From: a bacterium
GTDB lineage: Bacteria; UBA9089; UBA9088
Assembly (NCBI GenBank): GCA_003498085.1
Contig: DNCM01000067.1
Span: forward strand, 1-5,546
Reading direction: 5' to 3'
Length of the DNA stretch: 5,546 nucleotides
In this document: positions 1-5,393 of the stretch, piece by piece
How positions within the stretch are numbered: the first letter of the stretch is position 1
How the letters are laid out: every line of letters starts with the position of its first letter
Notes under the pieces: model-generated
Told to the model about the DNA's origin: nothing
Seen by the model: the letters and a program-made list of their open reading frames with translations, nothing else
Databases searched by the model: none
Made by a program: the position numbers and the translations under genes

Positions 1-557
1 CTCGATGGCGTCGTGTTTCCGATTCCCATATCTCCTGTTCCTACGATATCTATCCCATCGGTGAATTCTTCTTCAAACGCATCGATTCCTGCCTCAATCG
101 CCATTATAGCCTCTTTTTTTGTCATCGCTTTCCCTTTAGTGAAATTCTTTGTTCCATGACATATTTTTTTATCCTTAAATCTACTATCTTTAATCTCTAA
201 ATTTCCTTTGACTCCCATATCAACAACAACAACCTTTGCTCCAATATGCCTTGCTAATACATTTATTCCTGCACCACCCTTTATGAAATTATGGACCATT
301 TGGATGGTTACCTCCTGTGGGAAGCAAGAGACCCCTTCCTCAACCACACCATGATCCCCTGCCATTGTGAATATGACCTTCTTTTCCATAACGGGGTTTT
401 TATTCTCAGTGATCAGTACAATCTGTTTTGCGATATCCTCAAGTCTTCCTAAGCTCCCTTTTGGCTTTGTGAGGTTATCAAGCCTTTTTTGCACCTCATC
501 CTCTAATGATCTATCGATCTTTTCAATCTTCCCAATTATATCATTTAGCTTCTTCAT
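1..557 (-). CDS. cobT: CobT, nicotinate-nucleotide--dimethylbenzimidazole phosphoribosyltransferase (N-terminal half, cut by window edge)
   Basis: CobT transfers phosphoribose from nicotinate mononucleotide to 5,6-dimethylbenzimidazole (or another lower-ligand base), giving the alpha-riboside phosphate used for the cobalamin nucleotide loop. The window holds 185 complete codons from ATG at 557, about half of the usual ~350 residues. Family motifs are clear: TKPKGSLGRLE at residues 30-40, AGDHGVVEEGVS at 66-77 and GTGDMGIGNTTPS at 173-185, where the sequence is cut. The C-terminal half with the catalytic glutamate lies outside the window. Residue 176 is Asp where Salmonella CobT has Glu174, a conservative change. 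The start overlaps the end of cobU by 17 nt. The only SD-like bases, AAGGG, lie 2 nt from the ATG, so translation probably depends on coupling to cobU. Identity is seen directly from the motifs. Confidence 0.95.
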   Translation of the reverse strand, partial: MKKLNDIIGKIEKIDRSLEDEVQKRLDNLTKPKGSLGRLEDIAKQIVLITENKNPVMEKKVIFTMAGDHGVVEEGVSCFPQEVTIQMVHNFIKGGAGINVLARHIGAKVVVVDMGVKGNLEIKDSRFKDKKICHGTKNFTKGKAMTKKEAIMAIEAGIDAFEEEFTDGIDIVGTGDMGIGNTTPS

Positions 558-1098
558 AGCCCTTCATCTTTATTGGTATCCCTGCCCTCATAAATATAAC
601 CTCATCAAACTCCTCTGCCATCATCTGATTTGAAATACCTATTATATCACAAAACCTCCTACTTAGAGAATCATTTGGAACAACTCCAAGCCCTACCTCA
701 TTTGAAATGAGGATCACTGAAAAATCTTTTGTTTTTATGATATCCTTTATATCTGAGATATCCTTTAGAATTTCATCATCCAAAAAGCCTTCGACAAGAA
801 GGTTTGAAATGTATATCCCTAGACAATCGATGATTGCAACATCGCAGGATATATCCCTAATGACAGAAGAAAGACTCTTTCCTTCTTCAATCGTTCTCCA
901 TTCTTTTGGGCGCATCTTTTTATGGATTTCTATCCTTTTCTCCATCTCATCATCGAAAAATATGCATGTTGCAATATAGATAACACTACCTCCAATATTT
1001 TTTGCAAGATTGATTGCATAACTTGTCTTTCCACTCCTTACACCACCAAAGATAAAGATTTTTGGTCGACCAACCAGTAATTTATGATCTCTATTCAT
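541..1098 (-). CDS. cobU: CobU, adenosylcobinamide kinase / adenosylcobinamide-phosphate guanylyltransferase
   Basis: This cytoplasmic bifunctional enzyme phosphorylates adenosylcobinamide and transfers GMP to adenosylcobinamide phosphate, giving AdoCbi-GDP. Its 185 residues match the usual ~180. The P-loop is GGVRSGKT at 18-25 (most relatives read GGARSGKS). DDEMEKRIEIHKKMRP at 49-64 contains His59, which aligns with the histidine guanylylated in Salmonella CobU (His46). NEVGLGVVP lies at 133-141, followed by the RRFCDIIGISNQ segment. The ATG overlaps the stop of the upstream decarboxylase gene in an ATGA tetranucleotide, and a strong SD sits inside the end of that gene, so the start is well supported. 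About 12 residues precede the first beta strand, slightly more than in Salmonella. Because CbiB makes AdoCbi-phosphate directly, only the guanylyltransferase step is needed for de novo synthesis; the kinase step serves cobinamide salvage. Confidence 0.96.
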   Translation of the reverse strand: MNRDHKLLVGRPKIFIFGGVRSGKTSYAINLAKNIGGSVIYIATCIFFDDEMEKRIEIHKKMRPKEWRTIEEGKSLSSVIRDISCDVAIIDCLGIYISNLLVEGFLDDEILKDISDIKDIIKTKDFSVILISNEVGLGVVPNDSLSRRFCDIIGISNQMMAEEFDEVIFMRAGIPIKMKGYEEAK

Positions 1099-2165
1099 CT
1101 TATCATCCCTCCAAATAGTATATTTAACTCTTCGATTAATTTCATATTATCTTTGTGAATCCTTATCCCTATCCTAAAGCATTTGCTATCTAAGTTCCTG
1201 AAATTTGAGCAATCTCTTATATATATTCCCCTCTTAAGCAATGTATCTGCAAGCATAGGTGAGCCTATCCCATCCTTTTTTATTTTTACAAGTATGAAGT
1301 TTGCAACTGAGTGGTATGGTTTTAGACCATCGATCTTTGAAATCTCATCATAGAGAAAATCCCTCTCTTTCTTTATGAGCCTGTAGGTCCTTTGAATGTA
1401 ATCTTTATCATCCAGTAATACACATCCTGCCAATTGGGCAAATGTGTTTATAGGCCAAGGGGGTTCGTTTGCCTTCAGTTTATTTATTATACTAGGATGC
1501 GAGACTAAATATCCAAGCCTTAATCCAGGGATTGCAAAAAACTTAGTAAAACTCCTTATGACGACTATTCTATCATCCCTTTCTGCAATTGATACAAAAG
1601 AATGATTCTTTTGATCTTCTAAGAAATCCATGTAAGTTTCATCTATCACAATAAGCCCTTTTGGTAAATCTATCTTTCTTTCTTTTATTAGAAGGTTGCC
1701 CGTTGGATTGTTTGGGTTTGATATAAATAAAGTATCCATATCTTTTGAAAGGGACGGGATGTTAAACCCATCATTTTCATTGAGATAAACGAATTTGATC
1801 TTACAACTACAAGCCAAAGCTGCCCTTTCATACTCCGAAAAGCAAGGGACAAATATTGCTACTTTCTTCGGCCTCAATGTATTCATGATAAGATAGATAA
1901 GTGATGAAGAGCCATTACCTAAGAGTATACTTTCTTCTTTTATATCGTGATGTTCGGCTATTTTCTTTATAAGATCATACGATCCTGGGTCTGGGTAAAT
2001 GGTTATATCCTTAAGATTCTTCAATATTACATCTTTTACTTTTTTGCTTATCCCCAATGGGTTAATATTTGAGCTAAAATCTAGGGGTTCTTTTCCATAG
2101 AGCCTCCTTATTCTATAAATATCTCCACCATGCAAAAAACTTAAATCATCAGTTTTACAAGGCAT
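1095..2165 (-). CDS. cobD: L-threonine-O-3-phosphate decarboxylase (CobD type, HisC-like aminotransferase fold)
   Basis: This PLP enzyme decarboxylates L-threonine phosphate to (R)-1-amino-2-propanol O-2-phosphate, the linker CbiB attaches to the corrin. It has 356 residues, normal for the family. Visible motifs are HGGDIY (12-17), DFSSNINPLG (29-38), YPDP (57-60), GNGSSS (83-88), SNPNNPTG (149-156), DETYMDF (175-181), RSFTKFFAIPGLRLGY (204-219) with Lys208 as the expected PLP Schiff-base lysine, and FRIGIR near the C-terminus. The pairing HGG...DFSSNINPLG and the IPGLRLGY context mark the CobD branch rather than histidinol-phosphate aminotransferase, and the cob operon context agrees. Relatives often read GNGSTE or GNGETE at 83-88. 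The ATG at 2165 overlaps cbiB by 25 nt and has only a weak GGTT upstream, so coupling is likely. The symbol follows Salmonella usage; in the Pseudomonas scheme cobD names the cbiB product and this gene is cobC. Confidence 0.93.
   Translation of the reverse strand: MPCKTDDLSFLHGGDIYRIRRLYGKEPLDFSSNINPLGISKKVKDVILKNLKDITIYPDPGSYDLIKKIAEHHDIKEESILLGNGSSSLIYLIMNTLRPKKVAIFVPCFSEYERAALACSCKIKFVYLNENDGFNIPSLSKDMDTLFISNPNNPTGNLLIKERKIDLPKGLIVIDETYMDFLEDQKNHSFVSIAERDDRIVVIRSFTKFFAIPGLRLGYLVSHPSIINKLKANEPPWPINTFAQLAGCVLLDDKDYIQRTYRLIKKERDFLYDEISKIDGLKPYHSVANFILVKIKKDGIGSPMLADTLLKRGIYIRDCSNFRNLDSKCFRIGIRIHKDNMKLIEELNILFGGMIR
1107..1112 (-). promoter_or_regulatory. Shine-Dalgarno site of cobU
   Basis: The minus strand reads GGAGGG, 8 nt before the cobU ATG at 1098. 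It lies within the last codons of the preceding decarboxylase gene. It fixes the cobU start at the ATGA overlap and is the best ribosome binding site inside the operon, so cobU may be translated partly independently of its upstream neighbour. Confidence 0.75.
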
Positions 2166-3085
2166 AAGCTAACCAACATTAAGAAAGATGATAAAAGGCT
2201 TATATTCAGTGCCTCATCGATAAGGTAAGGCTCTATTTTGTTTATCTGTTTGCCGATATAGGGCTTTATAACTTCTATTCCTTCATAGCTCCACGACCCA
2301 CCAAACCTTATTCTCAAAGCACCCGCCATCGCCGCCATGGATACACCAGCATTAGGCGAAGTGGACTTCATGCCATCTCTAAGCATCGTATAGAAAGGAA
2401 GGATAAACCCTTTCTTAAGGATAAAGGATGAGATTGCAATCATGATTCCCGTTATCCTTGCAGGAATAAAATTGACCAAGTCATCGAGCCTTGCTGCAAA
2501 CCAGCCAAAATCCTTGTATCTTTGATTTTTATACCCAACCATAGAATCTAAAGTATTTATAGCCTTATAAGCAATAGCAAGTACAGGTCCTCCTAAGGCA
2601 AGGTAGAAGAGTGGGGCAACTATGCCATCGTTTGTATTCTCGGCTACACTTTCAACCGTTGCAATGATTATCTTCTCTTTATCCAAGTCCTTTGTATCCC
2701 TTGAAACTATCATAGAGAGTTTTTTTCTGGCAATATGAATATCTCTATCTATTTCCAAAAGGACATCCCTTGCTTTTAATTTAAGGTCCTTTATGGAGAT
2801 AGCTGTAAATCCGATTAAGATCAAAGCTAAGTATCCAAGTAATTTATTTAGCATATAAAAAAATTTTATGAATAGAAATATAGATAAAGAGCTTATCCCA
2901 ACTATAGTAAATACAAGGACCATTCCTTTTATCCTGTCGACCAAAACCGCCCCATTTCTTTTCATTTTTTCATCTAATATCTCTATCAATCTTCCCATAA
3001 GCCTTACTGGATGCAACTTGAACCATTCTGGATCACCAAATATAAGATCAGTAAGATAAACAATCAGAAGAAATTTTATCTCCAA
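2141..3085 (-). CDS. cbiB: CbiB, adenosylcobinamide-phosphate synthase
   Basis: CbiB is an integral membrane enzyme that joins aminopropanol phosphate to the propionate side chain of adenosylcobyric acid, giving AdoCbi-phosphate. Its 314 residues are typical. The N-terminus has the family pattern YLTDLIFGDP (10-19) followed by HPVRLMGRLI (25-34). A hydrophobic pair lies at about 55-98. SVAENTNDGIVAPLFY (146-161), INTLDSMVGYKN (176-187), RLDDLVNFIPAR (199-210) and SPNAGVSMAAMAGAL (243-257) are conserved blocks. The last often reads SPNAGWPEAAMAGAL in relatives. The start is TTG: no in-frame ATG gives the right N-terminus, and a GGAG lies 7 nt upstream. It is the first gene of the operon, behind a strong promoter and a short upstream ORF. 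Confidence 0.95.
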   Translation of the reverse strand: MEIKFLLIVYLTDLIFGDPEWFKLHPVRLMGRLIEILDEKMKRNGAVLVDRIKGMVLVFTIVGISSLSIFLFIKFFYMLNKLLGYLALILIGFTAISIKDLKLKARDVLLEIDRDIHIARKKLSMIVSRDTKDLDKEKIIIATVESVAENTNDGIVAPLFYLALGGPVLAIAYKAINTLDSMVGYKNQRYKDFGWFAARLDDLVNFIPARITGIMIAISSFILKKGFILPFYTMLRDGMKSTSPNAGVSMAAMAGALRIRFGGSWSYEGIEVIKPYIGKQINKIEPYLIDEALNISLLSSFLMLVSLCLVKLMI

Positions 3086-3122
3086 TAGTATACTCCGAAA
3101 AACAGTAACTGAAGCTCGACAT
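3048..3122 (-). CDS. Possible 24-residue upstream ORF / leader peptide before cbiB
   Basis: The minus strand has ATG at 3122, 24 sense codons and a TGA at 3048-3050. The peptide begins MSSFSYCFSEYTIG and matches no family I know. An AAGGTGAT sequence, close to a full anti-SD complement, lies 5 nt upstream of the ATG. It is the best ribosome binding site in the cob leader and would sit about 20 nt from the predicted transcript start. The ORF is in a different frame from cbiB and overlaps its first 38 nt. It could be a coupling or leader peptide that controls access to the TTG start of cbiB. It could equally be a chance ORF, since 24 codons is short. Confidence 0.3.
   Translation of the reverse strand: MSSFSYCFSEYTIGDKISSDCLSY
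3093..3096 (-). promoter_or_regulatory. Shine-Dalgarno site supporting the TTG start of cbiB
   Basis: The minus strand reads CGGAG followed by 7 nt and then TTG at 3085. The spacing is ideal and it decides the unusual TTG start. The site lies inside a short upstream ORF in another frame, so ribosomes translating that ORF would pass over it. Confidence 0.6.
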
Positions 3123-3158
3123 TTTTAATCACCTTGATATCATCGGAAATATCTCCAA

Positions 3159-3188
3159 ATTATAGGCGGAAGGCTCAATATTTGTAAA
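3159..3188 (-). promoter_or_regulatory. Sigma-70-like promoter of the cob operon
   Basis: Reading the minus strand, TTTACA (3188-3183, 5 of 6 consensus bases) is followed by an 18-bp spacer and TATAAT (3164-3159, perfect). The flank upstream of the -35 is A/T-rich, as an UP element would be. Transcription should begin near 3152, giving a leader of about 66 nt before the TTG of cbiB. An imperfect inverted repeat (GATAT, 8 nt, ATATC at 3136-3153) lies at the predicted start and could be an operator. No B12 box is visible in the leader. Confidence 0.7.
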
Positions 3189-3201
3189 GAAAATTAAACA
3201 T
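3170..3201. repeat. Copy 1 of a 32-bp direct repeat, upstream of the cob operon
   Basis: The bases at 3170-3201 match 5192-5223 in the same orientation at 28 of 32 positions. The inner block at 3178-3201 has a single mismatch in 24. The repeat covers the -35 element, its A/T-rich upstream flank and the first part of the spacer of the minus-strand promoter. Both copies lie at the same distance from a -10 hexamer, so this looks like a duplicated or commonly maintained promoter module rather than a mobile element. Confidence 0.75.
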
Positions 3202-3259
3202 TCGTTTTGGAAGATATCGTAAATAAAGTGCCAAATCTAATGGATAGATATATGATTCC

Positions 3260-3288
3260 TTGTCTTTGACCATTGTTTAAGCTATACT
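3260..3288 (+). promoter_or_regulatory. Possible promoter of the metallophosphoesterase gene
   Basis: TTGTCT (3260-3265, 4 of 6) is followed by a 17-bp spacer and TATACT (3283-3288, 5 of 6). The predicted transcript start near 3295 would leave only about 5 nt before the ATG at 3300, which would make the mRNA nearly leaderless. It would also exclude the alternative TTG start at 3273. The hexamers are reasonable but this AT-rich region makes chance matches common. Confidence 0.4.
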
Positions 3289-3299
3289 TTTTAAAAACG

Positions 3300-4244
3300 A
3301 TGATATTACTTTCAGAAATGATAGCTGTTTCTATATTTGTTGGCATGGTAATCAGTATATATACCTTTGAGGTCGCATTGCTTGTGCGTCTAGTTAAAGA
3401 TAAGCTGGGTCAACATAAGAGGGTTTATACCCTTTGCCAGCGAATTATGCAATGGACTCTACATTCCTCAGCAACAATTGGTATATTCTGTATTTTATAT
3501 GGGTATTTCATTGAACCATATTGGCTAACCATTACCTATGTTAAGATTGATACACCCAATATAAGTAAATCGAGCAAATTAAGAATAGTGCAGATATCGG
3601 ATACACATTGTGATAAAAAGATAAGGAATGAAAAGAAAGTTCCTATGATTGTGAATAAGCTAAGACCCGATGTAGTAGTTTTTACAGGTGATGCCATTAA
3701 TGAGCCTGAAGTAATACCAATTTTTAAAGAAATGCTTTTATCCATAAAGGCAAGGTTAGGAAAATTCGCTATATTGGGCAACTGTGATTACTGGCCAAAT
3801 ATTGATTTTTTTAAAGATACAGGATTTGTACTCCTAGATTGTAATCATAAAATCATCTCTTATGATGATAATGTAATTTATGTGGCAGGACTTTCATATG
3901 TGAATATGTGTAGGTGGAAGAAAGTTATTGGTGGTATACCAAAAGATAAGTTTTGCATTTTTCTTTACCATAATTCGGATCTTATCGAAAAAATTTCTGA
4001 GTTGGATATGGACTTACTATATCTAGCTGGTCATACCCATGGAGGACAGATCGCTTTGCCATTCTATGGAGCACTTATTACCCTTTCAGATTTTGGCAAG
4101 AAGTATGAAGCAGGAAAATATACGGTTGGCAATACAGTCCTTTATGTTAATCGTGGAATTGGGATGGAAGGGGGAATAGCACCAAGGGTCAGGTTTTATG
4201 CCCGACCAGAAATTACAGTATTTGATATTTTTGGAAAAAATTAA
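3300..4244 (+). CDS. Membrane-anchored calcineurin-like metallophosphoesterase (YkuE/YaeI-like), altered GNCD motif
   Basis: From ATG 3300 the protein has 314 residues. Hydrophobic helices at about 8-29 and 53-71 flank a basic loop, placing the catalytic domain outside the cytoplasm. The metal-site motifs are SDTH (D101, H103), FTGD (D131), GNCD (160-163), YHNSD (H224) and GHTHGGQ (H245, H247), ending in YVNRGIG and RPEITV. This matches the YkuE/YaeI-like branch, some members of which act on lipid A precursors or other phosphodiesters; the substrate here is unknown. The usual GNHD histidine, thought to help protonate the leaving group, is Cys162 (codon TGT), while the metal-binding residues remain. 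The start is uncertain: no SD precedes ATG 3300, and an in-frame TTG at 3273, just after a TGA at 3267, would add nine residues. It diverges from the cob operon. Confidence 0.88.
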   Translation: MILLSEMIAVSIFVGMVISIYTFEVALLVRLVKDKLGQHKRVYTLCQRIMQWTLHSSATIGIFCILYGYFIEPYWLTITYVKIDTPNISKSSKLRIVQISDTHCDKKIRNEKKVPMIVNKLRPDVVVFTGDAINEPEVIPIFKEMLLSIKARLGKFAILGNCDYWPNIDFFKDTGFVLLDCNHKIISYDDNVIYVAGLSYVNMCRWKKVIGGIPKDKFCIFLYHNSDLIEKISELDMDLLYLAGHTHGGQIALPFYGALITLSDFGKKYEAGKYTVGNTVLYVNRGIGMEGGIAPRVRFYARPEITVFDIFGKN

Positions 4245-4278
4245 TTTATCAATATCTAAATGTCTTATTTTCGGCTTT

Positions 4279-5166
4279 TTACTGAGAATATCTTTCAGCG
4301 ATAAATTCCACGGGTTCTTTAGGCCTACACTTTAGGATACCACTTATTAGAAAGATTGCATAAAGAATAAGATAAACGAGGGTAAAATGAGGGATAAAAA
4401 TATTAGTTAATTTTACAAAAGTCTTAAAGATTAAAGGTGGAGTTAAGGCAAAAATTCCTATATTTAAAAGGCTTTTGTAATTTAAACCAACCTTTCCAAC
4501 TCCATTAATCATTAAAGAGAAAAGACTAAAGATGAAAACATGGATTAATTTTACAATCCAAAGAGCAAGAAAAATAAGGATAAGAGATAACGGAAAGAGT
4601 ATAAAGGGGGCTAAGTCTAACCAATAATTTAGTCCTTTAGGAGTTATCCGAAAGACTTCTCCATTCAAAGTTAAAACAAATAGTTTTTCTCTTTCTTCTT
4701 CATCAAATTTTAGATTTAAGTAAGATATCTTTTCAAAATCCCGAACTGTTACTTCATGTTCTTCTAAGGAGATAATTATCTTGTTTTCAAGGATAATTAC
4801 TCCGCTTTTCTTATGATTTTTAATTAAATCCAAATAATAACCGACTTCTCCTTTGGGATCAATAATAAAGATAAATTCTTTCCATTCTTTAGAAAATAGC
4901 TTTTTAGGCGAGATAAGCCTTCCTTTTTCTATGGTGATTTCAGGAACATCTTTTAATTCTTCTTCACAAAAGATAGAGAACTTTTTAGCCCAGTCTTTCA
5001 TTATCGTAATGGTATCAATTGTGTATCTAAAAGATAAAATTGGAGTTAAGATGAGCAATAAAAATAGAAGATATTTGAAACTTTGTCTTAAAGGTTGGTG
5101 GACAATCTCTTTAAAGAATTCAGGATCGAAACTATTTATTACTTTCTTCCAAAAAGATTTCTCCAT
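4279..5166 (-). CDS. DUF1189-type integral membrane protein, function unknown
   Basis: From ATG 5166 the protein has 295 residues. A short N-terminal segment with FDPEFFKEI precedes a membrane helix at about 30-46, then a soluble, probably extracytoplasmic, domain at about 47-180. A C-terminal set of helices follows at about 185-208, 210-222, 232-252 and 258-278. DVPEITIEKGRLI, FIFIIDPKGE and GIFALTPPLIF match the general DUF1189 pattern. No enzymatic motif is visible. An in-frame ATG at 5223 would add 19 residues, but it has no SD and lies in a repeated promoter element. The ATG at 5166 is preceded by a weak AGAAAG and gives a DUF1189-like N-terminus, so I prefer it. The gene converges with the phosphoesterase gene across 34 bp with no clear terminator hairpin. 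Family assignment rests on memory of the pattern. Confidence 0.75.
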   Translation of the reverse strand: MEKSFWKKVINSFDPEFFKEIVHQPLRQSFKYLLFLLLILTPILSFRYTIDTITIMKDWAKKFSIFCEEELKDVPEITIEKGRLISPKKLFSKEWKEFIFIIDPKGEVGYYLDLIKNHKKSGVIILENKIIISLEEHEVTVRDFEKISYLNLKFDEEEREKLFVLTLNGEVFRITPKGLNYWLDLAPFILFPLSLILIFLALWIVKLIHVFIFSLFSLMINGVGKVGLNYKSLLNIGIFALTPPLIFKTFVKLTNIFIPHFTLVYLILYAIFLISGILKCRPKEPVEFIAERYSQ

Positions 5167-5180
5167 TAGATACTTTCTAA

Positions 5181-5210
5181 AGTATATGTGTAAGACTTGA
5201 TATTTGTAAA
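5181..5210 (-). promoter_or_regulatory. Sigma-70-like promoter of the DUF1189 gene
   Basis: On the minus strand TTTACA (5210-5205) is followed by an 18-bp spacer and TATACT (5186-5181). Both hexamers match 5 of 6 consensus bases. The -35 region and upstream flank are the second copy of the repeat at the cob promoter, with the same spacer length. Only 14 nt separate the -10 from the ATG at 5166, so the leader would be about 8 nt. Either the mRNA is almost leaderless or another start is used. Confidence 0.6.
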
Positions 5211-5223
5211 GAAAAATAAACAT
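5192..5223. repeat. Copy 2 of the 32-bp direct repeat, upstream of the DUF1189 gene
   Basis: This copy differs from 3170-3201 at four positions. Similarity fades on both sides: beyond it the flanks differ, although both copies are followed on the minus strand by a -10 hexamer 18 bp from TTTACA. It includes the rejected ATG at 5223; the matching ATG in copy 1 (3201) reads only eight codons before a stop, which argues that the shared sequence is regulatory and not coding. Confidence 0.75.
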
Positions 5224-5229
5224 CTTCGA

Positions 5230-5346
5230 ATGAAAAATAGAAACAGGCAGGTAAAAGTTGGCCCCCTTAGTAGGGGTTTTGAAGTTGAATTGAAATTTGA
5301 TATAAAGAAAGGCTTAGAAGTCTTTAGGAATTTGTTTAAAAAATGA
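5230..5346 (+). CDS. Possible 38-residue ORF, weak resemblance to ribosomal protein bS21
   Basis: ATG 5230 opens 38 codons ending at TGA 5344. The product is basic, begins MKNRNRQVKVGPLSRGFEVE and ends with RNLFKK. VKV, then FE and a lysine-rich amphipathic stretch, recalls the N-terminal half of bS21, but bS21 is usually 55-70 residues and the match is weak. A -1 shift at the run of six A residues near 5338-5343 would add MMKKQDIVS, again bS21-like, before another stop. There is no SD upstream. It may be a decayed small gene, a real small protein or chance. Confidence 0.2.
   Translation: MKNRNRQVKVGPLSRGFEVELKFDIKKGLEVFRNLFKK
5263..5280 (+). terminator. Weak terminator-like hairpin
   Basis: CCCCT, a TAGT loop and AGGGG form a 5-bp stem directly followed by TTTT on the plus strand. 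The stem is short and the T run is brief. No plus-strand gene ends here; it lies inside the 38-codon ORF. If functional it would stop transcripts running rightward, but it may be incidental. Confidence 0.2.
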
Positions 5347-5393
5347 TGAAAAAACAAGATATTGTATCATGATGATAGGAAAAGATAAACAAG

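Noticed and set aside
367..633. Plus-strand ORF of 88 codons
   Set aside because: It is antisense to cobT and cobU, which have clear family motifs; its Phe/Ser-rich translation is typical of a shadow frame.
707..979. Plus-strand ORF of 90 codons
   Set aside because: It is antisense to the well-supported cobU gene and has no recognisable motif.
2868..3059. Plus-strand ORF of 63 codons
   Set aside because: It is antisense to the N-terminal part of cbiB, with no motif and no ribosome binding site noted.
3536..3781. Minus-strand ORF of 81 codons
   Set aside because: It is antisense to the phosphoesterase catalytic domain.
4245..4278. Bidirectional terminator between the convergent phosphoesterase and DUF1189 genes
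   Set aside because: The 34-bp gap is A/T-rich with a short T run but no stable hairpin was found.
4853..5200. Plus-strand ORF of 115 codons
   Set aside because: It is antisense to the DUF1189 gene, whose membrane helices and family motifs are convincing; the shadow has a serine/isoleucine-rich composition.
5167..5223. Longer start (ATG 5223) for the DUF1189 gene
   Set aside because: No SD precedes it, it lies in the promoter repeat, and the same ATG context in the other repeat copy reads only eight codons before a stop.
5166..5357. Minus-strand ORF of 63 codons
   Set aside because: It runs over the repeated promoter element and has a Phe-rich low-complexity translation with no family signal.
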